From the NCBI GenBank assembly GCA_003133205.1, contig PKWK01000307.1, positions 12,843-21,861 on the forward strand: 9,019 nucleotides of DNA, in the 5' to 3' direction. A model generated the notes under the pieces. It did no database searches. It was not told the origin of the DNA and saw only the letters and a program-made list of their open reading frames with translations. The position numbers and the translations under genes are program-made. Origin of the DNA: Granulicella sp. (lineage in GTDB: Bacteria > Acidobacteriota > Terriglobia > Terriglobales > Acidobacteriaceae). Below, in pieces: positions 1 to 7,140 of the stretch; position 1 is the first letter of the stretch; the number at the start of each line of letters is the position of its first letter.

Positions 1-1734
1 GCCGGCAAGCTGTTCCCGCACCGCGGCAACAATGTGGTGCGGCATGAAGGGCTCGCCATCGTATTTGCGGATATGGCCGTCGGGCACAAAGCTCGTCTCG
101 CTGCGCAGATAGCGGGCAAACTGACCGGTGAAGTTGTTCTCCACGATGATCGTGTGCTTCGCCTTGCCGAGAATGTCGACGATCGCATCGCCATGCAGCG
201 GGACCAGGTAGCGAATCTGTAACTGGTTTGTGGTGACGCCTTGCTCGGCGAGCCTGGCACGTGCCTCGCGAATAGTGCCGTCGGTCGAACCCCAGCCGAT
301 CAGCGTCACGTCTGCGTCGGCCGGCCCTTCGAGCACCGGCTTCGGCACCGCAGCTTCGATGCCAGCAACCTTGCGCATGCGCTTTTCCATCATGGCGCGG
401 CGCTTCGCGTGGTTGGTGTACTCGTCGCTGATGAGCACGCCATTTTCATCGTGTTCGTCGCTGGAGACCACATGCGTAAAGCCGGGGATGCCGGGGATCG
501 CGCGCGGAGAGACGCCGCTCTCGGTGATCTTGTAGCGCAGGTACTCCTCGTGCGCATCGCCGTTGGACGTGATGAGTTCGCCACGATCGATGTGTGGTTT
601 GAAGTCGAGCAACTCGGGCTTTACGCTGAGTCTCCCCTCGGAGAGCAGAAGATCGCACAGCACAATTCCCGGACACTGGAACTTGTCGGTGAGATTGAAC
701 ATCTCCGGCATCAGCGTGAAGCAGTCGCCGATATCCAGCGGCGCCGCGATGACGCGTGGGAAGTCGCCAAACGCCGCGCCCAGCGCCTGCCACAGGTCGC
801 CCTGCTCGGTCTTGGTGGGCACACCGGTGGACGGGCCGGCGCGCATGCAATTGATCGCCACCACGGGAATCTCGGCCATGGCCGACAGGCCGAGACCTTC
901 GGTCATCAGCGCAAAACCGCCGCCCGAGGTCGCGCACATGGAACGCACACCCGCATGGGCCGCGCCGATTGCCATATTGATGACGCCGATCTCGTCTTCC
1001 ACCTGGCGCACCAGGATGCCCGCCTTGCGTCCGTGCGACGCCATCCAGTGCAGCACACCGGTGGAGGGGCTCATGGGGTAGGCGCAGTAGAACTTCACGC
1101 CGGCGGCCGCACCGCCCATCGCCATCGCAGCGTTGCCGCTGAGCACCGCATAGCGGTTCTCGGTCATCGGCAGGGGCTTGGCAAAGGGCTTGAAGTTCGC
1201 CGTGGCGTAGTCGTATCCGGCGCGCGCGATGTCGACGTTTTCTTTGACCACGGCTTCGCCCTTGCGTCCGAACTGGGCGGCCAGCACGCTCTCCAGCGAC
1301 TGAAAGCCCACGCCCATCATGCTGAGGGCGGCGCCCTGTGCGAGTGTGTTCTGGGCAACCTTGTTGCGGGTGATATCCGCCAGCGTGCTGACCGGGAGCG
1401 GACAGAGCTGCACGCCTTCCGCGGCCTCGCCCGGCTTGATGGTATCGCCGTTGAAGATGCAGGCGCCGCCCGCCGTCAGCAGGCGCAGGTGGCGATCCAT
1501 GGTGTCCTTGTTCAGTGGGATCAGCAGATCGATCCCATCGCCCATGCTCTGCACTTCATCGACGCCGGTGCGAATCGTGAGAAACGTATGGCCGCCGCGA
1601 ATGATGGATTGATACGCGTTGTAGGCGTTCAGATGCAGCCCGCGCCGGCTGAAGATCAATGCGAAGATGTCGCCTGGCGTGGCAACACCTTGACCGGCCG
1701 CGCCGCCAATACCAATGGCGAAGGTCTGACTCAT
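1..1734 (-). CDS. korA: 2-oxoacid:acceptor oxidoreductase, fused gamma/alpha subunit (partial, 3' end off window)
   Basis: Cytoplasmic subunit of a ferredoxin-dependent 2-oxoacid oxidoreductase (2-oxoglutarate type likely), which oxidatively decarboxylates a 2-oxoacid to acyl-CoA and reduces ferredoxin. The frame is open for 578 codons from ATG 1734 to the window edge, ending ...VREQLAG, so the C-terminus lies outside. Residues 1-185 form the gamma domain (GIGGAAGQGVA at 8-18, IIRGGHTFLTIR at 44-55). Residues 195-370 form the pyrimidine-binding alpha domain (YPMSPSTG at 219-226, QVEDEIG at 244-250 with the conserved acidic pair, TSGGGFALMTEG at 269-280, RAGPSTGVPTKTEQGD at 298-313). From about 470 follows the transketolase-C-like domain (IGWGSTDGTIREA). 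A strong ribosome binding site GGGAGAGG sits at 1740-1747, five bases before ATG. The TPP-binding beta subunit (korB) is expected to follow on the minus strand beyond position 1. Family assignment is firm; the exact 2-oxoacid is inferred. Confidence 0.93.
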   Translation of the reverse strand, partial: MSQTFAIGIGGAAGQGVATPGDIFALIFSRRGLHLNAYNAYQSIIRGGHTFLTIRTGVDEVQSMGDGIDLLIPLNKDTMDRHLRLLTAGGACIFNGDTIKPGEAAEGVQLCPLPVSTLADITRNKVAQNTLAQGAALSMMGVGFQSLESVLAAQFGRKGEAVVKENVDIARAGYDYATANFKPFAKPLPMTENRYAVLSGNAAMAMGGAAAGVKFYCAYPMSPSTGVLHWMASHGRKAGILVRQVEDEIGVINMAIGAAHAGVRSMCATSGGGFALMTEGLGLSAMAEIPVVAINCMRAGPSTGVPTKTEQGDLWQALGAAFGDFPRVIAAPLDIGDCFTLMPEMFNLTDKFQCPGIVLCDLLLSEGRLSVKPELLDFKPHIDRGELITSNGDAHEEYLRYKITESGVSPRAIPGIPGFTHVVSSDEHDENGVLISDEYTNHAKRRAMMEKRMRKVAGIEAAVPKPVLEGPADADVTLIGWGSTDGTIREARARLAEQGVTTNQLQIRYLVPLHGDAIVDILGKAKHTIIVENNFTGQFARYLRSETSFVPDGHIRKYDGEPFMPHHIVAAVREQLAG

Positions 1735-2023
1735 ATAGTCCTCTCCCTGCTCAAACCGCCGGATCTATCTGTGCTGGTACCGAGCCCGCCTGAAATACAC
1801 GATCAGCCATGAACCCAACAGGCCAGCCGCTCAGGACAGACTTCAGTGGATCATGCCGTACCAGGACATCTGTTCGGCGAAATTGCCCAGTAGAAGCCTC
1901 CGTCCTGCTGGGTGGCAACCAGCATACACGAACCCATGCAGGGTGGGCACGCGTCCGCAAACGGCACGATTTTCCGCTCGCCGGCGCCCTGCTGCAACCC
2001 GTCTCCGTGCAACAATGCGAAAT
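1735..2023. other. Divergent intergenic spacer between korA and the amidase
   Basis: These 289 bases separate two divergent genes and must hold both promoters. Short open frames on both strands show no recognisable domain, and none has a good ribosome binding site. The right edge carries a weak -10-like AACAAT (2011-2016) before the amidase ATG. I found no convincing -35/-10 pair for korA and no long inverted repeat. Confidence 0.5.
2008..2016 (+). promoter_or_regulatory. Weak extended -10-like element before the amidase start
   Basis: TGC-AACAAT lies seven bases before ATG 2024. The hexamer matches TATAAT at four of six positions but lacks the first T, and no TTGACA-like -35 is visible. It is listed because no Shine-Dalgarno sequence precedes this start and the placement matches that at the ABC ATPase and TauE genes. 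Weak on its own. Confidence 0.25.
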
Positions 2024-3916
2024 ATGAGCGAACCGACAAACGAAGCGTTGGGCGACGCCGATACGAATCTCGACCGGCGGCGTTTTCTCACCGTGTGCTC
2101 CGCGGCGGGCGTCGCCAATATGATGTTGCCGGGCGCCTTGCTGGCCCTGGCGTCGCAATCCGCCCCAGCACAGGCTCCCGATGCCGCAAAACAGGCCGCA
2201 TTCCCCAAGATCACGCCGGAGATGATCGATGCCGCCGCCACAATCGTGGGCATCACGCTGACCGCCGAGCAGAAGAGCATGATGCTCGACGGGCTCAACT
2301 CGCAGTACAAGTCGGTCGCAGCCATCCGCGATCTCCATTTGCCCAACAGCGTCGCCCCTGCATTCATCTTCGATCCCGTCCCACCTGGCATGGTGCTCGA
2401 CACGGTGAAGCGGCCAATCCGGGTCTCGTCGGCACCTCATGTCGTCCTTGAAGAGGGTGGGGGACCTCAGTCGCCAGGCATCGTATTCCGCACCGTTCGC
2501 GAACTCGCCGAGTTGGTCCGTACGCGACGGATCACCTCCCTCGACCTCACGAAGACGTACCTCAGCCGCCTCAAGCGTTTGGACTCCATGCTGCACTGCG
2601 TCATCACCCTGACCGAAGATCGCGCCCTTAGGCAGGCCGCCGCGGCGGACGCCGAGATTGCAGCCGGAAAGTATCGCGGCCCGCTGCACGGCATTCCGTG
2701 GGGCGCGAAGGACCTGCTCGCCGTCAAGGGCTACCCGACCACGTGGGGCGCGGGCGGCTTCGAGCAGCAGCACTTCGACGAGGACGCCGAGGTGGTCAAA
2801 CGGCTCGATGCAGCCGGCGCCGTGCTGATCGCGAAACTGAGCATGGGAGCGCTCGCGCAGGGCGATCTGTGGGGCTCAAAGGAGCACGGAGCCCGCACGC
2901 GCAACCCTTGGAACCCGAAGCAGGGCTCGAGCGGTTCGTCCGCCGGCTCCGCGAGCGCGACCTCGGCCGGATGCGTTGGCTTCGCCATCGGCACGGAGAC
3001 GCTCGGTTCGATCTCGTCGCCCTCCACCCGCTGCGGCGTCACCGGCCTGCGACCCAGCTTCGGCCTCGTCCCACGCACCGGCGCGATGGCGCTGACTTGG
3101 ACGATGGACAAGATCGGCCCCATCTGCCGGGCTGTAGAAGATTGCGTTCTAGTACTGAGCGCAATCTACGGACCCGACGGCCACGACCTCGCCGTGCGCA
3201 ACGCCGCCTTCAACTGGGACGCCAATTTCGACTGGAAGAAGCTCCGCATCGGCTACCTCAAGAGCGCCTTCGATCCCAACTCAGACCCATTGCCCGCTAA
3301 TCCGACCGATGCACAAAAGGCCGCACGTGCACGCCTCACGTACGACGCGAAATACCTCGCCGCAGCCCTTACCGCGCTCCGCAAGATGGGCGTCTCGCCG
3401 ATCCCGGTGGAGATGCCGAGGTTCCCCTTCGGAGACATCGTACCGGTGCTCGAAGCCGAGGCCGCCGCCGCCTTCGACGAACTCACCCTCAGCGGCCGCG
3501 ACGCCCTGCTCGCGGGCCAGTCCGCGAATGATTGGCCAAACCAGTTTCGCATCGCCCGCTTCTATTCCGCCGTCGATTATGTCCAGGCGATGCGTGCGCG
3601 CACCCTCGCCATCGCCGAGATGGCGAAGCTATTCACCGACGTAGACATCGTAGTTACGCCATCGCAAGGCGTCCAATTGGCTGCGACCAACCTCACCGGG
3701 CATCCCGCCGTCATCGTGCCCAACGGCATCCGCGGCGATGACGCCCCAAAGCCACCCAGCGAAGAGGATGGTTCCTTGCAGAACGTTGGTGGCCCTGGCA
3801 CCCCGGTCAGCCTGACGTTCCTCGGCGCGCTCTACTCGGACGCGCGGCTCGCGGCCTTCGCGCGCGCCTACCAGGAGGCCACCGGCTTCCACCGCCTGCA
3901 TCCGCAACTCGGCTGA
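2024..3916 (+). CDS. Tat-exported amidase (amidase signature family)
   Basis: Predicted 630-residue secreted or periplasmic amidase, hydrolysing a carboxamide of unknown identity. The N-terminus carries a twin-arginine signal (DRRRFLTV at about 17-24), a hydrophobic stretch and a likely cleavage after AQA near residue 51. The catalytic core follows the amidase signature fold: Lys in GIPWGAKDLL (about 229), cis-Ser in GSSGSSAGSASA (about 305) and nucleophile Ser in GTETLGSISSPS (about 329), so the Ser-Ser-Lys triad is intact. The oxyanion loop reads LGS where most members have GGS. The frame stays open upstream to 1853, but ATG 2024 places the Tat motif at the usual distance, whereas the upstream translation is Arg/Pro-rich and not protein-like; ATG 2015 is a near alternative. 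There is no Shine-Dalgarno site. Converges on the dehydrogenase gene with three bases between stops. The fold is certain; the substrate is unknown, and nothing ties it to the GatCAB complex. Confidence 0.9.
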   Translation: MSEPTNEALGDADTNLDRRRFLTVCSAAGVANMMLPGALLALASQSAPAQAPDAAKQAAFPKITPEMIDAAATIVGITLTAEQKSMMLDGLNSQYKSVAAIRDLHLPNSVAPAFIFDPVPPGMVLDTVKRPIRVSSAPHVVLEEGGGPQSPGIVFRTVRELAELVRTRRITSLDLTKTYLSRLKRLDSMLHCVITLTEDRALRQAAAADAEIAAGKYRGPLHGIPWGAKDLLAVKGYPTTWGAGGFEQQHFDEDAEVVKRLDAAGAVLIAKLSMGALAQGDLWGSKEHGARTRNPWNPKQGSSGSSAGSASATSAGCVGFAIGTETLGSISSPSTRCGVTGLRPSFGLVPRTGAMALTWTMDKIGPICRAVEDCVLVLSAIYGPDGHDLAVRNAAFNWDANFDWKKLRIGYLKSAFDPNSDPLPANPTDAQKAARARLTYDAKYLAAALTALRKMGVSPIPVEMPRFPFGDIVPVLEAEAAAAFDELTLSGRDALLAGQSANDWPNQFRIARFYSAVDYVQAMRARTLAIAEMAKLFTDVDIVVTPSQGVQLAATNLTGHPAVIVPNGIRGDDAPKPPSEEDGSLQNVGGPGTPVSLTFLGALYSDARLAAFARAYQEATGFHRLHPQLG

Positions 3917-3919
3917 GAA

Positions 3920-4660
3920 CTACCGCCCCGGCTCGCCCATGTGGCGCACCGTCATCTGCAGGATGCGCGCGTTGCGTGGCTGCATGCATGCGAACAAGAT
4001 CGCATCCGCAACCTCGTGCGGCTCCATCATGTAGGAGGACTTCACACCTTCTTCGGTGCGGCCTTTGCCCACCGCGAACTCCGTCTTCACGCCGCCCGGA
4101 CAGATCGTCCCCACCTTGATGCCGTACTTGCGCAGTTCGCCATCCAACGCCTGCGCGAATCCAATCTGCGCGAACTTGCTGGCGCAATAGACCGCCTCGC
4201 CCGCATAGCCCTGCAATCCCGCAACGGATGAGATGAAGAGAATTTCGCCGCACTTCTGCTCGATCATGATGGGGGCCGCATGGCGCGTGAACAGGAAGCT
4301 GCTCTTCATGTTCGAGTCCATCAGCGCGTCGTACTCCTCGGCGCTGGTGTCGACGAGGTTCTTATAGTTCCCTGCCCCCGCGTTGTTGATAAGGATGTCG
4401 AGCCTGCCGAACTGCTTCACCGCGAGCGCCACGCACTTCTGCGCGGTAGATTCGTCCGCCGCATCTCCGGCGTGAAACACCGCCTTGCCGTCGTGCACGC
4501 CGATCAGATCGCACAGCTCGCGCAGTCGCTGTTCGCGCCGGGCCGTTACCACCACATTCGCGCCTTTCCCTGCGAAGGCCAGCGCCGTCGCCCACCCGAT
4601 CCCCGAGCTGGCTCCTGTGATGAGAACGGACTTTCCTGCAAGGCTGATCGCTTCCGGCAT
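3920..4660 (-). CDS. SDR family NAD(P)-dependent oxidoreductase
   Basis: Classical short-chain dehydrogenase/reductase of 246 residues, cytoplasmic, interconverting an alcohol and a ketone with a nicotinamide cofactor. Visible landmarks: TGASSGIG at 15-22 (dinucleotide binding), the pair ARR at 40-42 just after beta-2 (suggesting NADP(H) over NAD), NNAG at 92-95, Asn117, catalytic Ser145 in ISSVAG, the YCASK motif giving Tyr158 and Lys162, and PGG at 188-190. All four catalytic residues are present and the length is typical. I chose ATG 4660 because AGGAG (4671-4675) lies ten bases upstream and the protein then begins [16 protein letters not shown], normal for the family. A TTG at 4696 would add 12 residues but lacks a ribosome binding site. 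Substrate cannot be told from sequence. The tail-to-tail arrangement with the amidase argues against a shared transcript. Confidence 0.93.
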   Translation of the reverse strand: MPEAISLAGKSVLITGASSGIGWATALAFAGKGANVVVTARREQRLRELCDLIGVHDGKAVFHAGDAADESTAQKCVALAVKQFGRLDILINNAGAGNYKNLVDTSAEEYDALMDSNMKSSFLFTRHAAPIMIEQKCGEILFISSVAGLQGYAGEAVYCASKFAQIGFAQALDGELRKYGIKVGTICPGGVKTEFAVGKGRTEEGVKSSYMMEPHEVADAILFACMQPRNARILQMTVRHMGEPGR

Positions 4661-4727
4661 GACGGCATAGCTCCTGATCTTGTAGTGGTTGGGCAAGCCC
4701 GTTTGGCGCGGGGCAGGCCCATAGGGA

Positions 4728-4736
4728 TGCTACCAT
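4728..4736 (+). promoter_or_regulatory. Extended -10-like element abutting the ABC ATPase start
   Basis: TGC-TACCAT (TGn plus a TANNNT hexamer) ends seven bases before ATG 4744. Transcription starting about seven bases downstream would begin at or next to the A of the ATG, giving a leaderless message. No -35 and no Shine-Dalgarno sequence are seen. Confidence 0.4.
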
Positions 4737-4743
4737 TCCGCCT

Positions 4744-5577
4744 ATGCCCACCCTGGACGGCGATTCCGACCATCGCACTGACGCAGCGCCGCCAATCCTG
4801 CCCGCGCTGGTCGAAGCACGCAGCCTGACCAAGGAATACCCGCGCGACGGCGGGGTAACGCGCGTCGTGGACGACGTCTCCTTCACCATCCTGCCCGGCG
4901 AAACCCTAGGCCTGGTCGGCGAATCCGGCTCGGGCAAGAGTACAGTCGCCCGCATGCTACTGCGCCTGGTCGAGCCCACCGCCGGCGAAGTCCTCTTCGA
5001 AGGCCAACCGCTGCCGCCGACCTCCTCGACCGAGATGCGCGCCCTGCGCCGTCGCATGCAGATCGTCTTTCAGGACCCCTACGCCGCGCTCAACCCGCGC
5101 ATGACCGTCCGCAACATCCTCGCCGAGCCGTTCGCGATCCACCGCGAGCCGCCGCCTGAGGGCATGGCAGCGCGCCTGGCCCAACTGCTCGGCTCCGTCG
5201 GGCTCGACGACTCTGCCCTCCCACGCTATCCGCACGAGTTCTCAGGCGGCCAGCGCCAGCGCATCAACATCGCTCGCGCCCTGGCGCTGCGCCCGAGCTT
5301 CCTCGTCCTCGACGAGCCGGTGAGCGCCCTCGATGTCTCGGTCGGCGCACAGGTCATCAACCTCCTACGCGACCTGCAGCGCACGCTCGGCCTCACCTAT
5401 CTCTTCATCTCGCATTCGATGCCGCTGGTCCGCTACCTGTGCGATCGCGTAGCCGTGATGCAGCGCGGCCGCCTGGTCGAAATCGGCGACTGCATGGAGG
5501 TGTGCGAGGAGCCGCGCAGCCCCTACACGCGTCAGCTCATTGCCGCAACGCCCGAAATGCCCTCCCTGGCTGGCTAA
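4744..5577 (+). CDS. ABC transporter ATP-binding protein, Opp/Dpp (OppF/DppF) type
   Basis: Nucleotide-binding subunit of a peptide- or nickel-type ABC importer, 277 residues, attached to the inner face of the membrane through its permeases. Complete ATPase set: Walker [10 protein letters not shown] at 59-67, Q-loop [11 protein letters not shown] at 108-118 (the wording is characteristic of OppF/DppF), signature FSGGQRQR at 166-173, Walker B FLVLDE at 186-191 and the switch His224 in ISHS. The C-terminus keeps [12 protein letters not shown], the start of the oligopeptide-transporter C-terminal region, but ends soon after, so it is shorter than the usual 320 or so residues. No permease, binding protein or second ATPase lies in the window, so it is an orphan here. 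ATG 4744 has no Shine-Dalgarno site. It stands 35 bases before the TauE gene, which has its own candidate promoter. Family certain, substrate unknown. Confidence 0.93.
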   Translation: MPTLDGDSDHRTDAAPPILPALVEARSLTKEYPRDGGVTRVVDDVSFTILPGETLGLVGESGSGKSTVARMLLRLVEPTAGEVLFEGQPLPPTSSTEMRALRRRMQIVFQDPYAALNPRMTVRNILAEPFAIHREPPPEGMAARLAQLLGSVGLDDSALPRYPHEFSGGQRQRINIARALALRPSFLVLDEPVSALDVSVGAQVINLLRDLQRTLGLTYLFISHSMPLVRYLCDRVAVMQRGRLVEIGDCMEVCEEPRSPYTRQLIAATPEMPSLAG

Positions 5578-5598
5578 CCTGCTGGCTCGCTGAATCGC

Positions 5599-5604
5599 TA
5601 CAAT
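5599..5604 (+). promoter_or_regulatory. -10 hexamer TACAAT abutting the TauE-like gene start
   Basis: TACAAT matches the TATAAT consensus at five of six positions and lies eight bases before ATG 5613, in the 35-base gap after the ABC gene. The -35 region (about 5576-5581) does not match. The position fits a leaderless or nearly leaderless transcript. The purine run GAAGAGAG touches the ATG and is too close to act as a normal ribosome binding site. Confidence 0.45.
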
Positions 5605-5612
5605 GAAGAGAG

Positions 5613-6392
5613 ATGGTTTCCAGCCTTAGCGCACACGTTCCTTATCTTTGGCTGGTCGCGGCCTCGTTGATCGCGGGCGTCATCAATGCGCTGGCCGGCG
5701 GCGGCTCCTTCATCTCCTTCCCCGCGATGCTCGCCATCGGCGTCCCGCCCATCCAGGCCAACGCCACCAACACGGTCGCGCTGTGGCCCGGCCAACTCGC
5801 CTCGGTCTTCGCTTTGCACACTGATCTGCGCCGCGACCTGCTAGCGGTCGTCGTCACCGCCTCGGTCCTCGGCGGAATCAGCGGCGCTTTCGTCTTGCTG
5901 CACACGCCTCAGATCACGTTCATGCACATGGTCCCGTGGCTGCTGCTGACTGCGTCGCTGCTGTTTTGGATCAGCGGGCCAGTCTCGCGCTGGCTGCGTC
6001 GCCGCTCCGCCGAACCGCACGTTCCGCGAACTCCGGCGATGATTCCGCTCTTCCTCACGATCTTCCCGGTCACCTTCTACATCGGCTACTTCGGCGCCGG
6101 CGCGGGCTTCCTGCTGATGAGCGCGCTCGCCCTCTTCGGCGTCGAGGAGATGAACTCGCTGAACTCGTTGAAAGTCCTTGCCGCCTGTCTATCCAACTTC
6201 TGCGCGGTCGTCACGTTCATCTTCGGCGGCGCCATCGTGTGGCACTATTGCCTCGTCTCCATGGTCTTTGCAGGAATCGGCGGATATGTGGGCGCGCAGT
6301 ATGCTCGAAGGATGAACCCCGCCGTGCTGCGCACCATCGTGGTCGTCACCGGCTGCACCATGGCAGCATACTTTTTCTGGAGACAGGCATGA
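5613..6392 (+). CDS. TauE/SafE family membrane transporter (sulfite/anion exporter-like)
   Basis: Integral inner-membrane protein of 259 residues, almost entirely hydrophobic, with about eight predicted membrane segments and the internal two-fold repeat of the TauE/SafE (DUF81) family. The first repeat contains AGGGSFISFPAMLAIGVPP (28-46) followed by QANATNTVA (48-56); the second contains GYFGAGAGFLLMSALALFGV (158-177) followed by NSLNSLKVLAA (181-191). Known members export sulfite, sulfoacetate or related organosulfur anions, or take part in sulfur-compound uptake, but most are uncharacterised, so the substrate here is open. The gene starts 35 bases after the ABC ATPase and its TGA overlaps the ATG of the SemiSWEET gene (ATGA at 6389-6392), so the two are very likely translationally coupled. 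No alternative start is better placed than ATG 5613. Confidence 0.9.
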   Translation: MVSSLSAHVPYLWLVAASLIAGVINALAGGGSFISFPAMLAIGVPPIQANATNTVALWPGQLASVFALHTDLRRDLLAVVVTASVLGGISGAFVLLHTPQITFMHMVPWLLLTASLLFWISGPVSRWLRRRSAEPHVPRTPAMIPLFLTIFPVTFYIGYFGAGAGFLLMSALALFGVEEMNSLNSLKVLAACLSNFCAVVTFIFGGAIVWHYCLVSMVFAGIGGYVGAQYARRMNPAVLRTIVVVTGCTMAAYFFWRQA

Positions 6393-6703
6393 TTCTGAGT
6401 ATGGCCATCGCGCGATTCAGCCGCCCCGCAGTCGAGAACCTCGGCTTCGTCGCCGCCTTCTGCACCACGGCCGCGTTCGTGCCGCAACTGGTGCGCGTGC
6501 TGCGGCTGCGTTCGGCACGCGATATCTCGCTGCCTACATTCCTGATGTTCTCGGTCGGCGTCCTGCTGTGGCTGATCTACGGCGTCTACACCGGTTCGAA
6601 GCCCGTCATCGCGTCCAACGTCGTAACGCTGGTGCTCTCCGTCAGCATCCTGATCCTCAAACTGCGCTACGACCGCAACCCAATGGAGGGAATCGAGCCA
6701 TGA
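6389..6703 (+). CDS. SemiSWEET-type PQ-loop sugar transporter
   Basis: Small inner-membrane protein of 104 residues with three transmembrane helices, the size and layout of bacterial SemiSWEETs, which dimerise to move sugars along their gradient. It has the PQ motif (FVPQLVRV, Pro32-Gln33), a basic loop RLRSARDISLPTF (39-51), LLWLIYGVYTG (59-69) in the second helix and Asn77 in the third, all at expected positions. GGAG at 6379-6382 lies six bases before ATG 6389; ATG 6401 is a possible internal start but has no better site. It overlaps TauE upstream and the DUF971 gene downstream by ATGA quartets, making it the middle gene of an operon. Family strong; the transported sugar, or whether it is a sugar at all, cannot be read from sequence. 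Confidence 0.9.
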   Translation: MILSMAIARFSRPAVENLGFVAAFCTTAAFVPQLVRVLRLRSARDISLPTFLMFSVGVLLWLIYGVYTGSKPVIASNVVTLVLSVSILILKLRYDRNPMEGIEP

Positions 6704-7140
6704 GTCACGAAGGAATCCGCATCGTCAGCGGCGAAGAGGCGCAAGCCGCAGGCCACCAGGACGATCGCCTACCCGCGGACGCCGTCACTCCGCTGAAAGT
6801 CCGCGTCAAGAAGAGCGAAGGCACCGGCGTCGAGATCGACTGGCGCGACGGCCACAAAAGTTCGTGGAACTTCCGCTGGCTTCGCGACGCCTGCCCCTGC
6901 GCCACCTGCCACGAGGAGCGCGAGAAGAGCGGCCGCGCACCCGGCGAGCCGAAGCCGAAGACCCAGGCCCTGCTGATGATGTACCAGGAGCCCCCGCGCC
7001 CCGTCGAAGTAACGCCAATCGGCAAGTACGCTCTCGGTTTCAAATGGAACGATGGCCACGAAGCCGGCATCTACTCCTGGGACTACCTCCGCCGCGTCTG
7101 CCAATGCGAAGTGTGCCATCCGCCCACCGGCAAGGTTTAA
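6700..7140 (+). CDS. DUF971 / gamma-butyrobetaine hydroxylase-like N-terminal domain protein, Cys-rich
   Basis: Soluble 146-residue protein built around the GBBH-like N-terminal fold (DUF971): VEIDWRDGHKSSWNFRWLRD (44-63) and YALGFKWNDGHEAGIYSWDY (110-129). In eukaryotic gamma-butyrobetaine hydroxylase this domain binds zinc by three Cys and one His; the equivalents here are Cys65, Cys67, Cys70 (CPCATC) and His120 (DGHEAG). A second, similar cluster follows at the C-terminus: Cys134, Cys136, Cys139 and His140 (CQCEVCH). There is no dioxygenase domain, so it is not a hydroxylase. Some stand-alone DUF971 proteins associate with iron-sulfur carriers, but no function is proven. ATG 6700 overlaps the SemiSWEET stop, with GGAGG at 6685-6689 ten bases upstream. 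Its TAA overlaps the stop of the convergent LOG gene. Confidence 0.88.
   Translation: MSHEGIRIVSGEEAQAAGHQDDRLPADAVTPLKVRVKKSEGTGVEIDWRDGHKSSWNFRWLRDACPCATCHEEREKSGRAPGEPKPKTQALLMMYQEPPRPVEVTPIGKYALGFKWNDGHEAGIYSWDYLRRVCQCEVCHPPTGKV

Noticed and set aside
241..1812. A 523-codon open frame on the plus strand opposite korA
   Set aside because: It is antisense to a gene with unmistakable oxidoreductase motifs along its full length. The translation is His/Arg/Ala-rich with no known domain, as expected from a GC-rich gene read on the opposite strand.
1853..2023. Upstream extension of the amidase (57 more codons)
   Set aside because: It would place the twin-arginine signal about 75 residues into the protein. 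The extra sequence is Arg/Pro-rich and has no ribosome binding site.
2084..2110. Lipoprotein lipobox in the amidase signal around Cys25 (LTVC)
   Set aside because: Val rather than Gly, Ala or Ser precedes the Cys, and the Cys lies too close to the arginine pair, before the hydrophobic core. The AQA site near residue 51 fits better.
1751..2773. A 340-codon open frame on the minus strand opposite the amidase
   Set aside because: It overlaps the amidase signal and core. The product has low-complexity Arg/Gly/His composition and no recognisable fold.
4661..4696. TTG 4696 as the start of the dehydrogenase
   Set aside because: ATG 4660 has AGGAG upstream and gives the usual distance to TGASSGIG; the extra 12 residues are not family-like.
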